Below are positions 1 to 7,399 of a stretch of DNA of 18,542 nt, piece by piece. The notes under the pieces are model-generated. The model was not told the origin of the DNA. It was given only the letters and a program-made list of their open reading frames with translations, and ran no database searches. This DNA is from CAYWNA01 sp964459305. GTDB taxonomy: Bacteria; Planctomycetota; Planctomycetia; Pirellulales; Pirellulaceae. The DNA is taken from the NCBI GenBank assembly GCA_964459305.1, contig CAYWNA010000262.1:1-18542 (forward strand). Direction: 5' to 3'. Position 1 is the first letter of the stretch. Every line of letters starts with the position of its first letter. The translations under genes were made by a program, and so were the position numbers.

Positions 1-1118
1 ACCAGCAGCGACGAAAGTCGCGCCGCCCAGAGGTAATGCTGTTTTGACTGGTTAGGGAACAACGGCTTGTAGAGGTTCTCGGTGAACAAGCCGGACGAGG
101 TGATCATGAACGCATCGCACGAACTCATCACCGAAGCGAGCAGGCCCGCAAGGAATAGCCCTAGTAGTCCGGGCAAGATCTTCGGAAGGAACTGCCGAGC
201 AACCTCGCCGAAAACGTTGTCGGGATTCAGGTCGGCTGCGCCCTCCCGGGCGAAGTAGGCGATGGCCGCCACTCCGGTCAGAGTCCATGCGATGGTACAG
301 ATTCGTTTGAGGAAATTCCCGCACATCCAACCGACCTGACCATCCAATTCCGTGCGGCCCGCGGCACAGTTGGCCATGGTATGAGGCTGGGTGACAATGC
401 CCACCAGCCCGTTGAACGCAATCACCACGACATAGAACACGCCGATTTCCGCTGGCGCCACGATCGAAAGCATATCCGCGGGCACCTGTTCGCGCATGCC
501 CGCCAGGCCGCCGATGGCGTTCAATAGGAAGGGCAGCAGGAGGAATGAGAAGACGATTGTCAGCACACCTTGGATGAAGTCCGTCAGCACGGCGGCGTGC
601 AGACCGCCGGCCATGCCGTAGGCAACGAATAGGACCGTCATAATCCCGATGGCCCAGTTCGCATCCAGCATGCCGCCCGTACTGGCTTCGATCACGTGGG
701 CCGATCCCTTGAGCATCACGCCGATGTTGACCGTGTACTGCGCGAGCCCAACAAAGGCGAACAACATCGCTACAGAGAGGTTGTAGCGCAAGTGGAACAC
801 GTCGGCCGTGGTCAACGCCCGAAACCGCCGCATTATCGGGGCAATCAGCCAGTAGAATGGCGTGCAGAATAGCCAAAGCCACTGGTACCAGATTCCCGAA
901 ACGCCATTGGTGTAACTCTTCGACGCAACGCTGACCGCCTGGTCGGAATGAGTGCCCGCACCAAAGCCGAAGAAGATCATCATCAGCTTGCCGAACCTTC
1001 GCGGCATGACGAAATCCGCCATGTCTTTGACGGTCCGGGCTGTCCAGATGCCGAGAACGGCGACTAAAACGAAATAGCAGAACAAGGCCAACAGATCAGC
1101 GGTATGCAGTCCGAACAT
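1..1118 (-). CDS. Sodium:solute symporter (SSS family), C-terminus cut off by window edge
   Basis: Reading the minus strand from the ATG at 1118 gives an open frame of 372 codons that runs off the left edge, so the C-terminal part is missing. The product begins MFGLHTADLL and is a string of hydrophobic helices. It contains SSS-family landmarks: an early GAGTHSDQAVSVASKSYTNG segment, a YGMAGGLHAAVLTDFIQGVL segment, and LGLFLAGLLASVMSSCDAF, which resembles the conserved late helix of this family (PutP/SglT-like). These proteins couple sodium entry to uptake of sugars, amino acids or other small solutes across the inner membrane. The substrate cannot be told here. The start is preceded by a weak TAAGG about 7 bases upstream. 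The gene is divergent from the oxidoreductase at 1796, which suggests it feeds the same pathway. The family call is firm; the role in the locus is inferred. Confidence 0.9.
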   Translation of the reverse strand, partial: MFGLHTADLLALFCYFVLVAVLGIWTARTVKDMADFVMPRRFGKLMMIFFGFGAGTHSDQAVSVASKSYTNGVSGIWYQWLWLFCTPFYWLIAPIMRRFRALTTADVFHLRYNLSVAMLFAFVGLAQYTVNIGVMLKGSAHVIEASTGGMLDANWAIGIMTVLFVAYGMAGGLHAAVLTDFIQGVLTIVFSFLLLPFLLNAIGGLAGMREQVPADMLSIVAPAEIGVFYVVVIAFNGLVGIVTQPHTMANCAAGRTELDGQVGWMCGNFLKRICTIAWTLTGVAAIAYFAREGAADLNPDNVFGEVARQFLPKILPGLLGLFLAGLLASVMSSCDAFMITSSGLFTENLYKPLFPNQSKQHYLWAARLSSLL

Positions 1119-1217
1119 GATTACGCCTTACGTCATCTCGTAGTCTGGTTCCAATAGCTTCTGCCGCTCCAGCATACCATGTGAGCCGTCCGCGCCGAAA
1201 TGTCGAACGAGAACCGC

Positions 1218-1342
1218 AGAATATCGAACAGGGAATCTCGAAGGTAGAAGTCCAGAAACTAGCGACTTGACACAACTCGGTGCGGCTGGCCTTTTTCGTT
1301 CTCTCTTCACTTCGACGTTCGAAATTCCTTGTTCGCCATTCG
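1218..1342. repeat. Imperfect fold-back repeat (TCGAA-rich)
   Basis: The arm at 1218-1251 matches the reverse complement of 1309-1342 at 27 of 34 positions, with a 57-base spacer. Both arms have the GAACA(A/G)GGAAT(T/C)TCGAA core. It lies between divergent genes. It resembles the short interspersed palindromic elements common in Planctomycetota, but I cannot count genomic copies here. Confidence 0.65.
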
Positions 1343-1508
1343 ATATTCGGATGTCCCGTTGACCATCCACTGGACTCCTAAGAGGAGCCTTCCTCAAACC
1401 ACTTGCTTCGCAGATCGTCGCTGACTCGAACACCTAGTCTGAGGCTGCATCATACCCGGCACCACGGCCCTCGCAAGCCTGTACGCATGGATGTTGCATT
1501 GGCTCTGC

Positions 1509-1642
1509 GTAGGACGGGTCTCCCGACCCGTCTTCTTCCGTCTCCAAAATCCGTCTAGACCTTTGCGGAAAATCGCACTTCCACGAATGAGGGCAGGGGC
1601 GTGATTCCGCCGCGAAGTGACGGGTCAGGAGACCCATCCTAC
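1509..1642. repeat. Fold-back repeat with hairpin arms (GTAGGA(C/T)GGGTCTCC type)
   Basis: The 24-base arm at 1509-1532 matches the reverse complement of 1619-1642 at 22 of 24 positions. Each arm is itself a hairpin: GACGGGTC-TCCC-GACCCGTC at 1513-1532 is a perfect 8-bp stem with a 4-base loop, and the other arm (1619-1638) has one mismatch. A 13-base direct repeat, CCTCGCAAGCCTG, occurs at 1469-1481 and 1645-1657 beside the arms. Confidence 0.75.
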
Positions 1643-1780
1643 TTCCTCGCAAGCCTGCAGGCGAAGAGAACATTTGGCAAAAAACCGTTGGCGTTGAGAC
1701 GGTGGGGACTATCTGCTGTAGAATGTACGGGCACTGAATGCACTGCAGATGACGTGAAGGCTCCATCCAATCTACCGCAA

Positions 1781-1788
1781 AAAGGAGG
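1781..1788 (+). promoter_or_regulatory. Strong Shine-Dalgarno for the oxidoreductase
   Basis: AAAGGAGG lies 7 bases before the ATG at 1796. It is close to a full complement of the 16S rRNA 3' end and fixes this start over the upstream in-frame ATG at 1601. Confidence 0.85.
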
Positions 1789-1795
1789 TTCGCCG

Positions 1796-3127
1796 ATGAA
1801 TACGAAGCAACGTTTCGGCCGTCGCCAGTTTCTGGCGGGCGCGGGTGCCGCGACCGCGTTTACGATTGTTCCTCGCCACGTCTTGGGCGCGCCCGGACAG
1901 CCATCGGCCAATAACAAACTCAACGTTGCCAATGTGGGCGTCGGCGGGATGGGGTCGGGTGACATCCGCAGGGTGCCCACCGAGAACATCGTGGCCATCT
2001 GCGACGTGGATGCGAACTATGCGGCCAGGTCGGCCAAGCAGTTCCCTCGGGCCAAAGTCTACGCCGATTTCCGCAAAATGTTGGATACGCGGAAAGACAT
2101 TGATGCAGTCATGGTGGCCACCCCGGATCACAACCACGCGGTCGTCACGATGAAGGCGTTAAAGATGGGCAAGCACGTCTTTTGCCAGAAACCTTTGACA
2201 CACAGCGTGCATGAGGCCATCGAGATCGCCAAGGCGGCCAAAGAGGCGAAAGTGGCGACTCAGATGGGGAACCAGGGGCAGGCGAGCGAGGGTGCGCGAT
2301 TGGTTTGTGAATTCATCTGGGCGGGCGCGATCGGCAAGGTCCGCGAGATCCACTCGTGGTCGAATCGGCGGCCGGATATCTCGCCGCGCGGCATACCGCG
2401 TCCAAAGGAGACGCCTCCCGTGCCGACGAATATGAATTGGGATCTGTGGCTGGGCCCGTCGCCCGAACGACCGTACCATCCGTGCTACCATCCTTTCCGA
2501 TGGCGCGGCTGGTGGGACTTCGGCACTGGCGTCTTGGGCGACATAGGATGCCATAATCTGTCAGCGGCTTTCAAGGCACTGAAACTCGGTTGGCCGACAA
2601 GCGTGGAAGCATGCTCGACCCATTGGAACGCGCCGCCGGAGATCAAGGACGAGACGGCACCGCTGGCGTCGACTGTCACGTATCGCTTTGCGGCCGAAGG
2701 CGATCGGCCGGAGATCGTGCTTCGCTGGTACGATGGCGGCATGATGCCTCCGATTCCAGAGGAGGTGTCGCAGGGTCGCAACATCTTCGTGAACGACGGC
2801 ACGCTCATCGTCGGAGACAAGGGGATGATACTGGGTCATCGTCTCTTGCCGGAGTCGAAGATGCAGGAATTCGGCAAGCCAGCGCGAGTGTTGGATCGAT
2901 CCCCCGGGCATTACCAAGAGTGGATCGACGCCTGCAAGGGCGGCAAGCCCGCGGGCAGCAACTTCGCGGACCACGCAGGGCACCTGGCGGCCGTCGTACT
3001 AATGGGCAACATCGCCATCCGTACCCAAGAGAAACTCTATTGGGACGCTGAAAAGCTGCTGTTCACGAACTCCGACGCTGCGAACCAGTTGCTCAACCCT
3101 CCGTATCGAGAAGGCTGGACGCTTTAG
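1796..3127 (+). CDS. Tat-exported Gfo/Idh/MocA family oxidoreductase
   Basis: The 443-residue product is an NAD(P)-dependent sugar or polyol dehydrogenase of the Gfo/Idh/MocA family. Residues 1-31 are a twin-arginine signal (GRRQFLAGAGAATAF), so the folded protein is expected outside the cytoplasm. The Rossmann fold begins near residue 42 with GVGGMGSG (48-55), followed by AICDVD (67-72). The conserved (E/Q)KP motif is QKP at 131-133, and LGDIGCHNLS (247-256) supplies the Asp and His of the usual active site. The start at 1796 is set by a strong AAAGGAGG and the Tat motif; an upstream in-frame ATG at 1601 would read through a repeat and bury the signal. It is followed 258 bases later by a second Tat-exported redox-type protein. 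Members oxidise sugar hydroxyls or act in 3-keto-glycoside chemistry. The substrate here is unknown, and the family call is secure. Confidence 0.93.
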   Translation: MNTKQRFGRRQFLAGAGAATAFTIVPRHVLGAPGQPSANNKLNVANVGVGGMGSGDIRRVPTENIVAICDVDANYAARSAKQFPRAKVYADFRKMLDTRKDIDAVMVATPDHNHAVVTMKALKMGKHVFCQKPLTHSVHEAIEIAKAAKEAKVATQMGNQGQASEGARLVCEFIWAGAIGKVREIHSWSNRRPDISPRGIPRPKETPPVPTNMNWDLWLGPSPERPYHPCYHPFRWRGWWDFGTGVLGDIGCHNLSAAFKALKLGWPTSVEACSTHWNAPPEIKDETAPLASTVTYRFAAEGDRPEIVLRWYDGGMMPPIPEEVSQGRNIFVNDGTLIVGDKGMILGHRLLPESKMQEFGKPARVLDRSPGHYQEWIDACKGGKPAGSNFADHAGHLAAVVLMGNIAIRTQEKLYWDAEKLLFTNSDAANQLLNPPYREGWTL

Positions 3128-3243
3128 GTGTTTTACGGGAAGAGATGTAGACACGGGAAACCGCCGTAGAGACAATGGGGAAGTGACCCAGCCTTCACAG
3201 GCCGAGTTATACCACCCGCGGCCAGGATTGACACTTTCCCGCA

Positions 3244-3309
3244 TGTAGCCGAAGTCGCCAGACTTTGGTCTGCGCAGGGAAAAACCAAACTCTGGCGAGT
3301 TCGGCTACA
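3244..3309. repeat. Fold-back repeat (GTAGCCGAAGTCGCC type)
   Basis: The 26-base arm at 3244-3269 matches the reverse complement of 3284-3309 at 24 of 26 positions around a 14-base loop. It lies in the 258-base gap between the two Tat-exported oxidoreductase genes. The RNA would form a very stable hairpin and could attenuate transcription into the downstream gene. There is no T-run, so it is not a standard terminator. Confidence 0.85.
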
Positions 3310-3385
3310 GGTGAGGCTTGTTCGCGGATGGTGTAATGACTCGTTTGGTCGCGGCTGAATCAATCAACAGATAGGAGTGATAACT

Positions 3386-4525
3386 ATGGCCAAGGATCGT
3401 CTGACCCGTCGCCAGTTCGTTCGGGACACTGCTGCAGGCGCGGCCGCGCTAGCTGCGAGTGTCTCCATGCCAAATGTCGTCAACGTCGGCAATGCCGAGC
3501 AAGTCGATACCAATCGTATCCTCAACTATAACCCGGACATGGAGTATCGCCGCTGTGGAAAGACCGATTGGATGGTCTCGGCTGCTTGCCTGGGCGGCCA
3601 TTGGAAGCGGGTCAACAAGATGGTACCGGGTGTGTTCGAGGGCAATAGTTGGCTGAGTGCCAAACTGGATGACCCAGGCTTCCAGAAGAACCGCTACGAC
3701 GTGGTCACGCGCTGCATCGAACGTGGAATCAACTATATCGACGCTTGTACCGGTGCAGAGATCCAAGCGTACAGCAAGGCCCTGGAAGGCCGGCGCGAAC
3801 AGATGTATCTGGGCTGGTCATGGTACGAACGCGAGGCACGCAGCCCCGCCCAATGCACCGGCGACGCTCTGATGGCGGTCTTCGAGGACTCGCTGAAAGT
3901 GTGCAACCAGGAGTACGTTGATTTGTACCGGATCGTGTGCGGGGTGAACGGCCGCCGCGGCAAGGACGGAAAATGGATCTACCCGCATTCCGAAGCGGAA
4001 TCGGCTGGCATTGCCGAAGGACTGCGGCGAGCGAAGAAGTCGGGCAAGGCCCGCGCCACGGGGCTCTCCTCGCATGACTTGCCGTGGCTCAAGTACATGA
4101 TGGAGACCTTTCCCGACGTAATCGACGTGGTCATCACGCCCTACACGGCCAAGACCAAGATGCAGCCCAATGATGAGACCGGCTTCTACGCGGCCGTGAA
4201 GAAATGCGACTGTGGCTTTTTCGGGATCAAGCCTTTCGCCGGAACGTCGCTGTTCAAAGGCGACAGTTCGCCCGGCAGCCCGCACGAAGAGGAAGACAAT
4301 CGCGTGGCTCGGCTGGCCATCCGCTACATCCTCTGCAATCCCGCGATCACGGCCCCCATTCCCGGCATGATCAACGAACAGCAGGTCGACAACGTCGCTC
4401 TGGCCGTCAAGGAGCGAGGCGTGTTGGACCTCGAAGAACAAGCCACACTGGACCAAGCCATGGACCGGGCCTGGGCCTGCCTCCCACCCTGCTATCAGTT
4501 TCTGAAGGATTGGGAGTACGTGTGA
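3386..4525 (+). CDS. Tat-exported aldo/keto reductase-like protein with degenerate active site
   Basis: The 379-residue product has a Tat signal (RRQFVRDTAAGAAALAAS, residues 8-25) and an aldo/keto reductase-like TIM barrel. YRRCGKTDWMVSAACLGG (54-71) matches the family's first strand, with RGINYIDACTG (113-123), EYVDLYRI (176-183), and the late IRYILCNPAITAPIPGM segment (312-328). The Asp of the catalytic tetrad is present (D119). The usual Tyr (around A124), Lys (about S145 in YLGWSW) and His (V184 in DLYRIVC) appear replaced, so ordinary NADPH-dependent carbonyl reduction is doubtful. The ATG at 3386 is chosen over the GTG at 3377 because TAGGAG (3372-3377) is then correctly spaced. The C-terminus ends CLPPCYQFLKDWEYV, with two nearby cysteines. 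It is adjacent to the Gfo/Idh/MocA gene and probably in the same unit. The family call is good; its activity is uncertain. Confidence 0.85.
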   Translation: MAKDRLTRRQFVRDTAAGAAALAASVSMPNVVNVGNAEQVDTNRILNYNPDMEYRRCGKTDWMVSAACLGGHWKRVNKMVPGVFEGNSWLSAKLDDPGFQKNRYDVVTRCIERGINYIDACTGAEIQAYSKALEGRREQMYLGWSWYEREARSPAQCTGDALMAVFEDSLKVCNQEYVDLYRIVCGVNGRRGKDGKWIYPHSEAESAGIAEGLRRAKKSGKARATGLSSHDLPWLKYMMETFPDVIDVVITPYTAKTKMQPNDETGFYAAVKKCDCGFFGIKPFAGTSLFKGDSSPGSPHEEEDNRVARLAIRYILCNPAITAPIPGMINEQQVDNVALAVKERGVLDLEEQATLDQAMDRAWACLPPCYQFLKDWEYV

Positions 4526-4532
4526 TTCTCGC

Positions 4533-4580
4533 TGGAGTACAGCCTTCAGGCTGACGGAACAGGCTAAAGCCTGGACTCCA
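4533..4580. repeat. Fold-back repeat (GGAGT(A/C)CAG...CTCC type) directly after the AKR-like gene
   Basis: The arm at 4533-4552 matches the reverse complement of 4561-4580 at 16 of 20 positions with an 8-base loop. It begins 7 bases after the stop of the preceding gene. The left arm also contains the smaller palindrome AGCCTTCAGGCT. It could reduce read-through, but there is no T-run. Confidence 0.7.
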
Positions 4581-4599
4581 ACGGAAATACCCAAATCCC

Positions 4600-4663
4600 G
4601 ATGACCAATGACGAGAGAATGACAGATGTCGTTCGTCATAAGGATTCCTTCATTCGTCATTCA
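4600..4663. repeat. Inverted ATGACGA/TCGTCAT repeat cluster
   Basis: Units on the plus strand (AATGACGAG at 4607-4615, GAATGACAG at 4618-4626) are followed by inverted units (TTCGTCATAA at 4632-4641, ATTCGTCATTC at 4652-4662). The region can fold back on itself. When translated it gives the IRHS-type peptides often seen upstream of genes in Planctomycetota and Verrucomicrobiota (from memory). It lies just before the Shine-Dalgarno of the next gene. Confidence 0.55.
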
Positions 4664-4684
4664 CTCCAAAGGAGATCCTCGATC

Positions 4685-7327
4685 ATGTCGCGGAAGACTT
4701 GCTTTGTTCTGTGCGTTGGATCGGTACTCGTGACGCTGGCCGGTGCGTCCTTCGGCCAAGAGTCGTCTTCGATTTTCGACTACCTCGGACAGCGTGCGGC
4801 GAATATGGCCGCTAGTCTGCCGTCGGTGTCCGATTCGGCGGAGGGTTGGGAGAGACAACGGACCGAGTTGGTCGGGGAACTCAGCAACACGCTTGGCCTT
4901 CCCGACCGTGAGCCGATGAAGGCGGGCGTAACCGACACGAAGCAAGACGGCGACCTGGTGATCGAGGAGATCGCCTACTCGTGGGCCGGGGAAACGTACG
5001 TTTCCGCAACGGTGATCCGTGGAACGCAGGCAAGCGGCCGCCAGCCGGCAATCGTCATGCCGTCAGGTTGGTTGGGCCATCACACGTTCCTACCCTATCG
5101 CGAATTCGTCGAACATATGGCGCGGCAAGGTTTTGTCGTCCTTTTCATCGACGATCCCCGCACGGGCAAGCGGCAGGCACCTTATGCCGGATTCTATGCA
5201 GCGGCCTCGTCTGCGGGCATCCAAGGCGCCGGCGTTCAGGTATTCGACGCGGTGCGTGGGCTGGACTACCTGCTCACACGATCCGACGTTGATTCCGGCA
5301 AGATCGGGATCGCTGGATCGGGCGCTGGAGCATTGCACGCTTACATGGCAGCGGCCTTGGAGCCGCGTTTCCAGTTCGTCGTGGCCGTGGGTGGTACGAC
5401 GACCTACGAAGCGTTAGCCCGTACCGCCGTCAATGGAAAAGGGCCGGACGACCCGTCGGCTTTCGTGGCTGGTATCCTTGGGGCGACCGACATGGATCGA
5501 GTCGCTGCGTGCATCGCACCGCGGCCCGTGCTGGTCGCGGGAGACGCCAACAGCCAACGCTGGCCGGCAGACGGTTGCGTCCAAGTCCTACGTACCATGA
5601 AAACGGTGTACGGGTTGAGCGATGCCCAAGACCGCATCTGCCAGATCCCCGGCGAACAGTCCGACGATATGACACCGTACATTCCGGAGATTGCTCGCTT
5701 GCTTGAGACAACAGTGCTGCCGACCCTGAAGGGCTCGGACGCGGCACCAGCGGCATGCGAAGCACCCGGCGAGCTCGATTTCAGCATGCTGCGATGTTTG
5801 CAGAGGCGAATCGCTGCCCAGACCGCGGCGCTGCCGGTCGAACCAGCCTCGCAGACGGAATGGCAAGCTCATCGCGAGGAGATCATCCAGTGGTTACGTA
5901 CGGCGTGCGCTTTGGACAGCATGAAACCTGCCGCGGACGAGGTTGTCGAGGTCTTGGAGGTCGACGACGTGGTGACCGAGCAGCTTTCGCTCGGCGTGGA
6001 CGCAGACTTCAGTTGCCCCGCCGTACTGGTCCGCCACGCTGGAGACGACCTAACCGGGCGAGCGGGAGTGGTCCTGTCGCACGACGGCCGGCAATCGGCT
6101 GCCAGCGCCAAGATCGTCGCGGCCGCGCGGCATTTGGCGTCCGCCGGCTACTGGGTGATCGTGCCCGATCACGCCTCGGTTCACGAGCAAAGCCTCCAGC
6201 CGCTGGCAAACGCCGAGCAACCGAGTTTCTACGGAGACGAGGCGGCGAGGTTCTACGGCCCGGCCGACGCTGCGGGGCTGCCGCCGCTGGCTTTGCGAGT
6301 GGCTGAGAATTTGGCGGCCTTTCGGCATCTGGCCGCACGTTCCGAAGTGGACGCGGCGAATATTGTGGCCGCGGGGCTTGGCACGGGCGGTGTGGATGCA
6401 TGTCTGGCCGCCGTTCTCGAAGGCCAGATCGCCGGTGCAGCCTCGATCGACGCGACCACAATTCGCGACTGGGCCGTGAATGTCGCACCCAGCGAACTCC
6501 ATTTCTTCCACATCATGCCTTACCTGCCATCGTTACTTACGAAAACCGACCTCGACTGCCTCTACGCTGCGATCGCGCCCAGGCCCCTGTTGGCGGTGCG
6601 GCTGAAAAGCGGCTGGCCCCGATCGGGTTTCGAGCAGCTTGCGGCCACGACGTCCGCGGTCTACAAGCTGCAGCAGGCCGAAAAGGCTTTGCTCGTTCTG
6701 GGGCCGAGAGACGTGACCGAAGAGCTGGAAGCCAGCATGCCGGAAGGCATTCAGAAACATTTGTTCTCCGCCGCACGAACGCTCGTGCCAACGCCCCCGA
6801 AACCGGGAATCGTGGGCAACGTGGATGGCCTCACATCACGGCAGACTGCGGATTCGGCATCGGGACTGATCTGGATCGTGGCCGAGATGGACGGCTACGA
6901 CCAAGAACTCACGGTCAGCGGCTATCAACTCGATGCGTGGAGTTTCTTCAACGACAACGGCAATTCCCAGAAAGGCCGCGTGATCACACCCCTGCTTTTC
7001 AAGAAACAAGACGCCAAATATGAACTCATGGGGATCGGCACAACCCGGACCAATGCCGGCACGGGCGCGCAGTCGTTTCCATTCGAGCTTGTCCAAGGGA
7101 GCGACGTTGTCGACGAAGGCTGCTTCTTCGGGTGGCACACCGGCGACTTGGAAGGCAACTACAATCCCGGCGTGGCCGAGTTCCAAGATTCCCCCGACGC
7201 CCTGATGATCATCCTCACAGCCGACGGCCAAATGAGCGGCCAGAAGCTCAAGGTCGGAGCGACCTATCGCCTACAGTCCCAGTACCGCCGCCGGTACAGT
7301 GTGATGGCGGCATCGAAGAAACCGTAG
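4685..7327 (+). CDS. Secreted tandem alpha/beta-hydrolase-like protein, both nucleophile serines absent
   Basis: The 880-residue product has a signal peptide (MSRKTCFVLCVGSVLVTLAG..., cleavage near residue 24). It contains two alpha/beta-hydrolase-like units of the dienelactone hydrolase/acetyl-xylan-esterase kind, at about 30-350 and 365-700, then a C-terminal beta-rich domain at about 705-870. Each unit shows the VMPSGWLGHH or VVLSHDG strand, an FVVLFIDDPR or YWVIVPDHA strand, a nucleophile elbow and an IAPRP(V/L)L strand. The elbows read IAGSGAGA (209-216) and AAGLGTGG (562-569), so glycine replaces the expected nucleophile serine. The segment where the catalytic His is expected also lacks it (IPGEQSDD at 321-328; VLGPRDVTEE at 671-680). 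The ATG at 4685 follows AAAGGAG and starts a clear signal peptide. It may be a binding or structural protein derived from an esterase. Activity is unproven. Confidence 0.85.
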   Translation: MSRKTCFVLCVGSVLVTLAGASFGQESSSIFDYLGQRAANMAASLPSVSDSAEGWERQRTELVGELSNTLGLPDREPMKAGVTDTKQDGDLVIEEIAYSWAGETYVSATVIRGTQASGRQPAIVMPSGWLGHHTFLPYREFVEHMARQGFVVLFIDDPRTGKRQAPYAGFYAAASSAGIQGAGVQVFDAVRGLDYLLTRSDVDSGKIGIAGSGAGALHAYMAAALEPRFQFVVAVGGTTTYEALARTAVNGKGPDDPSAFVAGILGATDMDRVAACIAPRPVLVAGDANSQRWPADGCVQVLRTMKTVYGLSDAQDRICQIPGEQSDDMTPYIPEIARLLETTVLPTLKGSDAAPAACEAPGELDFSMLRCLQRRIAAQTAALPVEPASQTEWQAHREEIIQWLRTACALDSMKPAADEVVEVLEVDDVVTEQLSLGVDADFSCPAVLVRHAGDDLTGRAGVVLSHDGRQSAASAKIVAAARHLASAGYWVIVPDHASVHEQSLQPLANAEQPSFYGDEAARFYGPADAAGLPPLALRVAENLAAFRHLAARSEVDAANIVAAGLGTGGVDACLAAVLEGQIAGAASIDATTIRDWAVNVAPSELHFFHIMPYLPSLLTKTDLDCLYAAIAPRPLLAVRLKSGWPRSGFEQLAATTSAVYKLQQAEKALLVLGPRDVTEELEASMPEGIQKHLFSAARTLVPTPPKPGIVGNVDGLTSRQTADSASGLIWIVAEMDGYDQELTVSGYQLDAWSFFNDNGNSQKGRVITPLLFKKQDAKYELMGIGTTRTNAGTGAQSFPFELVQGSDVVDEGCFFGWHTGDLEGNYNPGVAEFQDSPDALMIILTADGQMSGQKLKVGATYRLQSQYRRRYSVMAASKKP

Positions 7328-7399
7328 ACGGGGACGTCCTTCACCCGCAACCGAAGACGCTCCTGAAGACGCAAACCGCCCGGCACGGATGCGCGCCCA

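Larger units (their letters stand above)
1119..1795. other. Divergent intergenic region with two fold-back repeats
   Basis: This 677-base stretch separates the symporter (minus) from the oxidoreductase (plus). I see no real gene in it. The frames that stay open translate to low-complexity repeat-like peptides, for example RISNGEQGISN, and arise from the fold-back elements at 1218-1342 and 1509-1642. It must hold promoters for both flanking genes. A weak candidate for the plus-strand gene is TTGAGA at 1694-1699 with TAGAAT at 1719-1724, a spacing of 19, which is long. Confidence 0.6.

Noticed and set aside
52..882. Long open frame on the minus strand (276 codons)
   Set aside because: It overlaps the symporter in another frame, is rich in Arg/Gly/His and has no family features. 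The symporter frame explains the sequence.
1128..1433. Possible 101-residue minus-strand protein
   Set aside because: Much of it is the translation of the TCGAA-rich inverted repeat (RISNGEQGISN), with no domain or ribosome site.
1601..1795. Upstream extension of the oxidoreductase to an ATG at 1601
   Set aside because: It reads through half of the fold-back repeat and pushes the Tat signal 65 residues inward. The AAAGGAGG and ATG at 1796 are far better.
3228..3233. TTGACA as a -35 promoter element for the AKR-like gene
   Set aside because: No -10-like hexamer occurs at the proper distance; the fold-back repeat occupies that place.
3371..3385. GTG at 3377 as the AKR-like gene start
   Set aside because: It overlaps the TAGGAG Shine-Dalgarno. 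The ATG at 3386 has correct spacing and begins the Tat signal.
3818..4660. 280-codon minus-strand frame
   Set aside because: It is antisense to the AKR-like gene and runs into the repeat cluster. The composition is typical of a shadow frame in GC-rich DNA.
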